A DNA stretch of 42,352 nucleotides, from contig JAHDFR010000015.1 of NCBI GenBank assembly GCA_020628065.1, positions 1 through 42,352 of the forward strand, read 5' to 3'. The stretch is from Acidimicrobiales bacterium. Lineage in GTDB: Bacteria; Actinomycetota; Acidimicrobiia; Acidimicrobiales; SZUA-35. Positions 24,931 through 31,706 of the stretch are shown one piece after another. A program made the position numbers and the translations under genes. Within the stretch, counting starts at the first letter, position 1; every line of letters starts with the position of its first letter. The notes under the pieces are model-generated. The model saw nothing but the letters and a program-made list of their open reading frames with translations, was not told where the DNA came from and ran no database searches.

Positions 24931-27114
24931 TCAACGACGGTACTCGTCCAAGTCGCTGGAGCTCAGAGTTCGTGGCCGGACCTCGATATCGCCGGGCTGA
25001 TCGCCGCCGCTTGACCGGATCGCCGCCAGCTCCTCCAGGGCGTCGTGAGCGTTCACGCCTCCACCGAGATGACCGACCCGACGATAGGTGCCGTCGCCGT
25101 CAAGCACCCACGAAAGCTCGGTGTCGTCAAGGCAGGTGACCAGTATCTCGCTCAGCCGTCTTTTGGCCTCGACGGCGGCCACTTCGACCAAAACCTCCAC
25201 CCGCCGATCCAGGTTGCGGGGCATCAGGTCAGCCGATCCGATATAGAACCGGTCCTTGCGCTCCAGTTCGCTGTGGGCCGTGTCCTCGATCAAGGCCCCG
25301 TTGGCGAAGTAGTAGATGCGGGAGTGTTCGAGGTAGCGACCAAGAATGCTGCGGACATGGATGGTCTGGGACAGGCCGGGGACCTGAGGCCGCAAGCAGC
25401 AAATGCCACGGATGATGAGATCAACCTGTACTCCGGCCATGCTTGCCTCGTAGAGCTTGTCTATCAACCGAGCGTCCACCAACGAATTCATCTTCATGAC
25501 GATGTGGCGGTCGGGGCCCTCGGCCGTGATCTCGTTGTCGATCAGGCGTGTCAGCTCGTCGCGCATGTGCGTGGGAGCCACAGACAACCGTTCGTAGGCC
25601 ACGTCGCGGCCGTATCCGGTCAAGAAGTTGAACAGCTGAGTTACGTCTGCGCCCACCTGAGCGTCAGCGGTAAGCAGACCGATGTCTTCGTACAGTCTGG
25701 CCGTCTTCGGGTTGTAGTTGCCAGTACCGATGTGGCAGTAGCGCTTGATGCCATCGCTCTCGCGCCGAACCACCAGCGTGATCTTGCTGTGAATCTTCAA
25801 ACCCACCCAGCCGTAGACCACATGGACGCCGGCGTTCTCCAGCCGACGAGCCCATTCGATGTTGGCCTGCTCGTCGAAACGAGCCTTCAACTCAATGAGC
25901 ACCGCCACTTGCTTACCGCGCTCGGCCGCTCCGATGAGAGCCTCGATGATCGGGCTGTCACCCGACGTGCGATACAGCGTGATCTTGATGGCCAGCACAT
26001 CCGGATCAACCGACGAGTGGCGAACAAACTCGGTTACCGAAGACTCAAAAGATTCGTAGGGGTGGTGGACCAATACGTCTTCGCGGCGAATCCGATCGAA
26101 GAAGTCTCTACTCCCCTCAAGGTCCTTCAGCCGTCGAGGCGCCACTCTGGGTCGACTGGGAGTCTTAAGGTCAGGCCGGTCCAGACTTACCAACTCCCAG
26201 TAGCAGCTGGGGTCGATGAGGGTGGTTTGAGAGAAGACGCTGTCAACCTCCAGTTCCAGCTCGCGCAGCAACAGCTGAAAGGCCTCATCGGGGATGTCGT
26301 CGGTGACCTCGAGTCGGATGGCCTGACCGAACCGTCGGCGCCTCAACTCGACCTCGACCGCTTCGAGGAGGTCGTCGGCTTCGGAGTCCAGCGTCAGGTC
26401 CGAGTTGCGGGTGACCCGAAACGGCCAGCCCCCAATGACATCCATCCCTGGGAACAGTTCGTCCAGATGGGCCACCATCACCGATTCCAGAGCAACAAAA
26501 CGCTGATCGCCGGGCAGGGCCAACAGGCGAGGCACGGACGCCGGAACCTTGACCCTGGCAAACCGATGCTGTTCGGTCTCGGGGTCGTTTATCAGCACCG
26601 CGATGCTGACTGAGAGGTTGGAAATGTAGGGGAACGGGTGGCCTGGGTCAACGGCCAACGGAGTAAGCACAGGAAAGATTCGATCCTCGAACTCGCCGGA
26701 GGCGTATTTGCGTTCCTCGATTGTCAGATTCCGCCAATCGACGACTTCGATTTGCTCACTCTCCAGCTCGGGCAGAATGTTCGCCACCAAGACGGCGTCG
26801 AGCCGTTCGAGCTGACGGTCGACCTCGCTGCGGATGGCGGTCAGCTGAGCCAGCGGACTCATCCCGTCCGGTCCCGACTTGTTGACCCCGCCCGCCACCT
26901 GGTCCCGCAGGCCGGCCACTCGGACCATGAAGAACTCATCGAGGTTGGACGAGAAAATGGCACAGAACTTCAGGCGCTCGAGCAGCGGAAGCTGCGGATC
27001 CTCGGCCTGGGCCAGGACGCGTGAATTGAAGTCAAGCCAGGAAAGCTCGCGATTGGTGAAGCGAGCCTCGGCATGCTCCGCGATTACATCATCGGGAAGG
27101 GGCAACATGTCCAT
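24931..27114 (-). CDS. ppk: Polyphosphate kinase PPK1
   Basis: PPK1 reversibly transfers the ATP gamma-phosphate to long-chain polyphosphate, the cell's phosphate store. The protein is 727 residues, the normal length. The N-terminal domain begins FTNRELSWLDFNSRVLAQA. The two catalytic phospholipase-D-like domains carry the autophosphorylated histidine in HIGTGNYNPKTARLYED (His461) and the second conserved histidine in LGRYLEHSRIYYF, along with IKITLYRTSGDSPI, ELKARFDEQANI and MPRNLDRRVEV. It stands upstream of the Nudix gene and the pst operon, all on the same strand, forming a phosphate-metabolism block. A TATAAC box lies upstream at 27157-27162. Confidence 0.97.
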   Translation of the reverse strand: MDMLPLPDDVIAEHAEARFTNRELSWLDFNSRVLAQAEDPQLPLLERLKFCAIFSSNLDEFFMVRVAGLRDQVAGGVNKSGPDGMSPLAQLTAIRSEVDRQLERLDAVLVANILPELESEQIEVVDWRNLTIEERKYASGEFEDRIFPVLTPLAVDPGHPFPYISNLSVSIAVLINDPETEQHRFARVKVPASVPRLLALPGDQRFVALESVMVAHLDELFPGMDVIGGWPFRVTRNSDLTLDSEADDLLEAVEVELRRRRFGQAIRLEVTDDIPDEAFQLLLRELELEVDSVFSQTTLIDPSCYWELVSLDRPDLKTPSRPRVAPRRLKDLEGSRDFFDRIRREDVLVHHPYESFESSVTEFVRHSSVDPDVLAIKITLYRTSGDSPIIEALIGAAERGKQVAVLIELKARFDEQANIEWARRLENAGVHVVYGWVGLKIHSKITLVVRRESDGIKRYCHIGTGNYNPKTARLYEDIGLLTADAQVGADVTQLFNFLTGYGRDVAYERLSVAPTHMRDELTRLIDNEITAEGPDRHIVMKMNSLVDARLIDKLYEASMAGVQVDLIIRGICCLRPQVPGLSQTIHVRSILGRYLEHSRIYYFANGALIEDTAHSELERKDRFYIGSADLMPRNLDRRVEVLVEVAAVEAKRRLSEILVTCLDDTELSWVLDGDGTYRRVGHLGGGVNAHDALEELAAIRSSGGDQPGDIEVRPRTLSSSDLDEYRR

Positions 27115-27156
27115 TGTTAGTCAACGAGCAGGGATGCGGCAACCCTACTGTCGGCT

Positions 27157-27162
27157 GTTATA
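27157..27162 (-). promoter_or_regulatory. -10-like TATAAC upstream of ppk
   Basis: TATAAC within the palindrome GTTATAAC (27157-27164) lies 43 bases before the ppk ATG. It is an AT-rich patch in GC-rich DNA and would give a leader of about 35 bases. Confidence 0.4.
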
Positions 27163-27235
27163 ACTCAGGCTGAAGAAAGGCTTGGAAACGAAGGCCGGAA
27201 TTCGCCGCAACGGCCTACCGGCTGCGGCCCGCCGG

Positions 27236-28249
27236 CTAGTCTTGGGCCGCCAAAAGTGCGGCACCAATGGCTCCGGCATCATCGAGCCTCTCGGCCAGGA
27301 CCAATCGGGTCACGTCGGGCCCAAATCCCCCAAAGCGCGGTGATGCAGCAATGTCGTCGAGGAATGTCTGCCCCAACCTGTCGACGATGCCGCCGCCGAG
27401 AACGACAACCGGAATGTCCAGCAGACTGGCGGCGTTGCCGATCGCCTGGGCCAATGCGTGCACCGCGTCGTCCACCAGTTCGAGAGTGAGAGGATCTTCG
27501 GCCTCAACACCGGCTTGAATGTGGCGGGACTTGATAGGGCTTGAGCCCACGAGGTCGGGAAGGAACGGACTTGCCCCTTCCTCCGTCCTCCGCCGGGCTT
27601 CCCGGTCGATCCCGGCCCGCCCGGCGTAGCACTCAAGATGCCCGGCTCCGCCACACCCGCAGGGCCGCCCACCGGGTTCGACGGTCATGTGACCGATCTC
27701 GCCCACCATGCCTCGGGCCCCGACAACCAGTTTGTTGTCGAGCACCAGACCTCCACCGACGCCGGTGCCGACGAAAACAGCCAGGAGGCTGTCGGAACCT
27801 TTCCCGGCTCCTACCCGGTGCTCGGCCACGGCGCCGCAGTTTACGTCGTTGGAGACCACGACATCGACACCCAGTCGGTCACCCATCACGTCCGACAGCT
27901 GGATGGGCTTGTCCCATCCGTTAATGTTGGGACACTTCTGCACCAAGCCGTCGCCGTCAACCGGGCCGGGCACACCGATACCCACCGCCGACAGGTCGTC
28001 CTTTGACGCTCGCCCGTCGAGCAGCTCATCGATGACCGCTTCGATGGTGTCAAACACGTCATCCAGGCCGGTCTTCGGCGTTGATGCTTTGGCCCAACCG
28101 TCAGCCTCTCCGGTCTCGGAGTCGACCAGTCGGGCCAACACTTTGGTCCCCCCGACGTCAACGCCGACTATCGGGCCGGCCTTGGCATCCTTTTTTGATT
28201 TCTTGGATGACTTGGCCTTCTTCTTCGCTCCGCCGTTGCCCTTGGCCAC
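27236..28249 (-). CDS. ROK-family sugar kinase (glucokinase-like)
   Basis: The protein is 337 residues from a GTG that overlaps the stop codon of the preceding gene by one base. Residues 1-24 form a lysine-rich tail (GGAKKKAKSSKKSKKDAK), which is not part of ordinary ROK kinases. The kinase core follows: ATP phosphate motif GVDVGGTKVLARLVD, the aspartate region VVVSNDVNCGAVAE, GTGVGGGLVLDNKL, and EIGHMTVEPGGRPCGCGGAG. The zinc motif reads CGCGGAGHLEC, with histidine in place of one common cysteine, as in some ROK members. The likely reaction is ATP-dependent phosphorylation of glucose or a related sugar; exact specificity cannot be read. Confidence 0.9.
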   Translation of the reverse strand: MAKGNGGAKKKAKSSKKSKKDAKAGPIVGVDVGGTKVLARLVDSETGEADGWAKASTPKTGLDDVFDTIEAVIDELLDGRASKDDLSAVGIGVPGPVDGDGLVQKCPNINGWDKPIQLSDVMGDRLGVDVVVSNDVNCGAVAEHRVGAGKGSDSLLAVFVGTGVGGGLVLDNKLVVGARGMVGEIGHMTVEPGGRPCGCGGAGHLECYAGRAGIDREARRRTEEGASPFLPDLVGSSPIKSRHIQAGVEAEDPLTLELVDDAVHALAQAIGNAASLLDIPVVVLGGGIVDRLGQTFLDDIAASPRFGGFGPDVTRLVLAERLDDAGAIGAALLAAQD

Positions 28250-28779
28250 TACTCCTCTTCCGAGGACGCCGGTTCGGCGGAGTCCTCGGAGTCGGTTGAG
28301 TCGGCCGGGCCAGCGTCAACATCGGCGTCTGAAGGCGTCTCGTCGGTGGCTGTCTCGCCGTCGCCGGCGTCATCAACGACCGGTTCTTCGGACGGTGTGT
28401 CCGTTTCGCCAGCGACTACTTCGTCTTGAGGCTCTTCAACAGGTGCCTCGACCGCTGCTGCAGCAGGCGCCTGACCATTGGAGGAGCGGCCGGCCCGATG
28501 GCCGCCGCTGTTATTGTCTTCCTCGTCACCGAGATCCCAGTCGCACACGATGAGCTCACGTTCGGCGTCTCGGTTGACCCGTTCGCGGTTGCGGCGGAAT
28601 TGGGGATCGTGCTTGGGAAGAAGAAGCAGCCGGGCTGTTACCCGAGCCCAAAAGTCGTCGACGAGTTTCTGGTCGCCATAGCGGACCCGCAGGTCCCAAT
28701 GAGGTGCGGCCGGGCCGGTGTAGACCACCGTGACGTGGGCCACTGGCGCCTGTTCCTCCTCGACTTCGATATCAGTCAT
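28249..28779 (-). CDS. Hypothetical protein with long acidic C-terminal tail
   Basis: The protein is 176 residues from the ATG at 28779, which has a TAGGAT box 8 bases upstream; the frame remains open to 28848. The first 85 residues look folded (HVTVVYTGPAAPHWDLRVRYG, then LVDDFWARVTARLLLLPKHD and ERELIVCDWDLGDEED). The last 85 residues are almost purely Asp, Glu, Ser, Thr, Ala and Pro, ending EPASSEEE, and are surely disordered. The stop TAG overlaps the GTG start of the ROK kinase gene, so the two are translationally coupled. Its acidic tail and the kinase's basic N-terminus are of opposite charge. No known domain is recognised. Confidence 0.75.
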   Translation of the reverse strand: MTDIEVEEEQAPVAHVTVVYTGPAAPHWDLRVRYGDQKLVDDFWARVTARLLLLPKHDPQFRRNRERVNRDAERELIVCDWDLGDEEDNNSGGHRAGRSSNGQAPAAAAVEAPVEEPQDEVVAGETDTPSEEPVVDDAGDGETATDETPSDADVDAGPADSTDSEDSAEPASSEEE

Positions 28780-28787
28780 GGGCGACC

Positions 28788-28793
28788 ATCCTA
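28788..28793 (-). promoter_or_regulatory. -10-like TAGGAT, probable leaderless start of the acidic-tail gene
   Basis: TAGGAT lies 8 bases before the ATG at 28779, with no Shine-Dalgarno sequence. Confidence 0.4.
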
Positions 28794-28900
28794 GTGTGAC
28801 CGCGGGCCTGATCGGATGCCTGAGAGCCCGCCGGGGCAAGTTTCCCACCGGGCCGTGGGTGAGGTGTCGAACTCGGCCGATTTGCCCGACGTAGCAGATT

Positions 28901-28906
28901 TACAAT
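28901..28906 (+). promoter_or_regulatory. -10-like TACAAT upstream of the whiB-family gene
   Basis: TACAAT in a clearly AT-rich patch (28898-28918) lies about 50 bases before the whiB start. No good -35 box at 16-18 bases is visible. Confidence 0.45.
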
Positions 28907-28957
28907 AATTTTCTTATTCGGAGGGAACCGATCGACCTAGTTGTGCGTCTAAAGGGT

Positions 28958-29197
28958 ATGGAGAGCAATTGGATGGCCATAGGCAACTGCAGCAATCACC
29001 CGCCCGAGACCTTCTTCCCCAGCGATGGAGTTGGTGTTGAGATCGCCAAGAAGATATGCAACGGCTGCCCGTCCCAGGAGACCTGCCTGGAGTACGCACT
29101 CGCCCACCGAATCGACCACGGTGTCTGGGGCGGAACGTCGGAACGACAGCGACGTCGAATTCTCAAGGCCCGACGTCAGGCCGAAGTAACCGTGTAG
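28958..29197 (+). CDS. WhiB-family iron-sulfur transcriptional regulator
   Basis: WhiB proteins bind a redox- and NO-sensitive [4Fe-4S] cluster and act on transcription with the main sigma factor. From the ATG at 28958 the protein has 79 residues. The four cluster cysteines are Cys11, Cys34, Cys37 and Cys43, in NC...ICNGCPSQETC. The turn GVWGGTSERQRRR and a basic C-terminal tail (ILKARRQ) follow. Other starts are possible: GTG 28943 keeps the frame open upstream, and ATG 28973 has GGAG at 9 bases. An intrinsic terminator follows at 29223. It is a different subtype from the WhiB2-like gene at 29600. Confidence 0.93.
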   Translation: MESNWMAIGNCSNHPPETFFPSDGVGVEIAKKICNGCPSQETCLEYALAHRIDHGVWGGTSERQRRRILKARRQAEVTV

Positions 29198-29222
29198 GTC
29201 CAACACAACAAGCCAGCAACGG

Positions 29223-29257
29223 AACCCGCCCCCAATCAGGGCGGGTTTTTCGTTTTT
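29223..29257 (+). terminator. Intrinsic terminator after the whiB-family gene
   Basis: AACCCGCCC and GGGCGGGTT form a perfect 9-bp stem (29223-29231, 29239-29247) around a 7-base loop. They are followed by TTTTTCGTTTTT. This is the clearest intrinsic terminator in the window. Confidence 0.92.
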
Positions 29258-29357
29258 ACCCGCAGGCCAAGGAAGGACCAACGAGCCCTACCTTGCCTCA
29301 CAGACCGGGTCTCACCGATCGGTTTCTCCGGTCAGATCTGGCCGACCGGGTAACCGA

Positions 29358-29528
29358 TCAGCTCTTCTCTGCGGTCTCCTCAGCCTGGGCGTCTTCCAGG
29401 CCGGTCTTAAACTCTCGCTGGGCTTGCCCCAGGCTGCGGGCCAGTTTGGGAATCTGCGTGCTCCCGAACAGGACCATGATGATCACCACGATGAGCAAGA
29501 TTTCCTGCCCTTGAAGAACTGCAAACAT
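29358..29528 (-). CDS. tatA: Sec-independent (twin-arginine) translocase TatA/E subunit
   Basis: TatA forms the pore-like ring that lets folded proteins cross the membrane. This 56-residue protein begins MFAVLQGQEILLIVVIIMVL, a short N-terminus and one membrane helix. The hinge FGSTQIPKLARSLGQA follows, matching the family FG..KLP..A pattern, then an amphipathic helix (REFKTGLEDAQAEETAEKS). It is at the short end for TatA. A TAGTCT box lies 6 bases before the ATG, and GAGG lies further upstream. It stands alone between two whiB genes; no tatB or tatC is near. Confidence 0.92.
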   Translation of the reverse strand: MFAVLQGQEILLIVVIIMVLFGSTQIPKLARSLGQAQREFKTGLEDAQAEETAEKS

Positions 29529-29534
29529 GCTTTC

Positions 29535-29540
29535 AGACTA
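29535..29540 (-). promoter_or_regulatory. -10-like TAGTCT upstream of tatA
   Basis: TAGTCT lies 6 bases before the tatA ATG, allowing a leaderless mRNA. A GAGG 12 bases upstream leaves a normal ribosome site possible. Confidence 0.35.
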
Positions 29541-29599
29541 CCTCAGTCCGGGGACGCTTACTAGAGCCATGCGACGCATTCGCAGCCGCGGTGGGTCAA

Positions 29600-29893
29600 T
29601 CAGGCCGACTCGGCCGAGGCAGTCAGCGCCGCTGCCTGGCGCTCCAGGGCTCGCTGACGGCGGATGCGGCGACGCTCTCGCTCACTCATGCCGCCCCAGA
29701 TCCCGAACTTTTCGCCGTTGGCCAGCGCAAACTCAAGACAGTCGTCTTTGACTACGCAGCCGCGGCAAACCTCTTTTGCCTCGCGAGTCGATGCCCCTCG
29801 CTCGGGAAAGAACAGGTCGGGATCGACTCCAAGGCAGTTTGAGAACTCCTGCCAGCTGGTGTCAAGCATCAGGTGCTTTCGACCTATTCGCAT
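29600..29893 (-). CDS. whiB2: WhiB2/WhmD-like transcriptional regulator
   Basis: This 97-residue protein starts at the ATG at 29893, which has a strong GAGGAGG ribosome site 5 bases upstream; the frame is open to 29926. Cluster cysteines are Cys20, Cys43, Cys46 and Cys52. The stretches DPDLFFPERGASTREAKEVC and FGIWGGMSERERRRIRRQRA match WhiB2 of mycobacteria and WhiB of Streptomyces, which act in septation and sporulation. That role is inferred by similarity. The upstream 659-bp gap probably carries its promoter and leader. Confidence 0.93.
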   Translation of the reverse strand: MRIGRKHLMLDTSWQEFSNCLGVDPDLFFPERGASTREAKEVCRGCVVKDDCLEFALANGEKFGIWGGMSERERRRIRRQRALERQAAALTASAESA

Positions 29894-30552
29894 GATTGCC
29901 TCCTCGTGCGGCGCCACTGCCGACAACCGGTTCGTACGACTACTTCAAACATTCACTGAACACTCACTGGGGCTTGGGGCCGCACGACCGAAGCGGCCGT
30001 AGGACTCACCTACCCGATCCGTTGCTTGCCGTGGCTCCCGACCTGCGTTCACTCGCCTTACGTAACCCACGGCTGTAACGGACCGATGTAATTACAACAC
30101 TGTGATCTTGCCGTTTCCAACCTGAAAGCACAAGCAAAAATCCCAGAAATCCCATTGTTTAAGCGGGTTTATGCACTGCCAGTGTGGATTATCGATGTTG
30201 ATCAAGGCCCGACAGGCAGGATTTCCAGCGGCAAATTCGCGACAAGCCAAGCCCTCGACGGTCACCCAGAGTGATGTTGGTTCGGCACTTTCAGCGCGAT
30301 TCCTGCCGCTCGGACGCAACGCAGCAGCCCCAGCGCTGCCGGCAGGTACGATTCCGCCCCAGTCGCGGCCCAAATCGACCAATACCAACCCACGGGCCGA
30401 CCAACGGCCACACGGAGTGAAGACCGGTGCCCGGGTGACCGACAAACAGGAAATCACCCAGCAGCGGTGTCCGATCAGGTACCCGACCCCGGGCCGAGCC
30501 TCCGATGAACCCGAGATATGACATCAGTCACAAACGCCTCGGTTGGGGCCGA
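29894..30552. other. 659-bp region without a supported gene, upstream of whiB2
   Basis: Two overlapping open frames exist on opposite strands (about 30171-30521 and 30092-30457) but neither shows recognisable protein features or a good ribosome site. The part from about 30065 to 30240 is visibly richer in A and T than its surroundings. It should hold the whiB2 promoter and perhaps a long leader or non-coding RNA. No tRNA, tmRNA or RNase P structure was recognised. Confidence 0.45.
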
Positions 30553-31617
30553 TTAGTCCCGAATCTGCACCTCGGAGACGATCTCAATTGTCTGGCGAAT
30601 ATCGCCGCTTAGGGCGTCGTAATCAGTTCCAGACAGACCTTCCAACACCGTTTCGGCCGACGCCACATGAGTGACCACCGACGCCACACGAGACTGGTGT
30701 ACCGGCCGACTCAAATCGATATCGATGGTGCCGGTGACGGTCCTGTCGTCCTGCTCAAGCCCTCCAGCCGTCAACTCCCCGACCCGCAATTCATCGGCAT
30801 TCGCTTCGCCGACCAGCGATTCACCGCCGGTTGACTCAATCGCCACCCGCACCGACTCAGCGCTGCCGTTCTCTCCAGTGGCGATGTCCAACACCTCCAC
30901 CCGGATCGCGCCGGAAACGCCGTCTACAAGCCAAGTCGCTCCGATTCCTACCGCTTCTTCCGGCAGGCCGACCATGACGGCGCCGTCACCGCCCGACTGG
31001 GCGCCAAGCGATGCGAGGAGATCATCGCCTTCAACCCCACCAACATCGGTATCGCCGGCTTCGCCTTGGTTTTGGGCGGCAAAGGTCCGCCCACGCCGAT
31101 CGACCAGGTAACGGCTGCTGCCTCCGACGGCGGACTCCGAGGCCGAGCGGGCCGCCTGCGCCACCTCGTCAGAGTCGGCGCTCTCGACCGAAACCTCCCG
31201 AACGTCGCTGTCGACGGCAAAAAGCTGGACGCCGTCGGAGTCAAACCCGGCAGGTTCTGCCGACACGACGGCCGCGGAGCCAATGGTTACGTTCACCTCG
31301 GCCGCCGCCCCGGGCACCGCAACCGTGTCGCCGAGCGGGTCCGACCCGGACAAGACCTGTTGACTGAGCCGGATCACATCGGTTGAAACAACCTCGACCT
31401 GGTCGTCGCTGAAGTCGTAGCGAAGCGCCACCCGTGGCCGCTCACCGGCTTGGATCATCTCGATCCGATCGGTGACAACAACCGAGGCGAGGGCTGACGG
31501 GCCGTCATCTTGAGCGACGAACGAACAGGCCCCGCCGAGCGCAGCCGCCAACAGCACCAGGCCGACCAATCGTTCTCGGCCCGGTGGCCCGTAGCGGGCT
31601 TGTCGCCTTGGCACCAT
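30553..31617 (-). CDS. Secreted lipoprotein, hypothetical
   Basis: The protein is 354 residues. The N-terminus is a typical lipoprotein signal: basic residues (RRQARYGPPGRER), a hydrophobic core (LVGLVLLAAALGG) and the lipobox GGAC with Cys31. The mature part is acidic and beta-rich, with runs such as VVVTDRIEMIQAGERPRVALRY and DRTVTGTIDIDLSRPVHQSRVASVV. It ends TIEIVSEVQIRD. The second half has the look of a DUF6263-type repeat of beta strands, but this is only an impression. It follows the VWA-domain gene after 89 bases on the same strand. Its function is not recognised. Confidence 0.8.
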   Translation of the reverse strand: MVPRRQARYGPPGRERLVGLVLLAAALGGACSFVAQDDGPSALASVVVTDRIEMIQAGERPRVALRYDFSDDQVEVVSTDVIRLSQQVLSGSDPLGDTVAVPGAAAEVNVTIGSAAVVSAEPAGFDSDGVQLFAVDSDVREVSVESADSDEVAQAARSASESAVGGSSRYLVDRRGRTFAAQNQGEAGDTDVGGVEGDDLLASLGAQSGGDGAVMVGLPEEAVGIGATWLVDGVSGAIRVEVLDIATGENGSAESVRVAIESTGGESLVGEANADELRVGELTAGGLEQDDRTVTGTIDIDLSRPVHQSRVASVVTHVASAETVLEGLSGTDYDALSGDIRQTIEIVSEVQIRD

Positions 31618-31706
31618 GTCGGTCCCGTCGGCAGATCGGCCCGGCGTTCAACCCCTGACTACAGCCAACCGCCCGCAATCACCAAGAACCTGGCGGGCGA
31701 CCTGGG

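Noticed and set aside
25045-26613. Long plus-strand open frame of 522 codons
   Set aside because: It lies fully opposite ppk, whose motifs are unmistakable; the frame is a mirror of high-GC codon use.
30092-30521. Two overlapping open frames on opposite strands in the whiB2 upstream gap
   Set aside because: Neither has a ribosome site, a recognised motif or protein-like composition.
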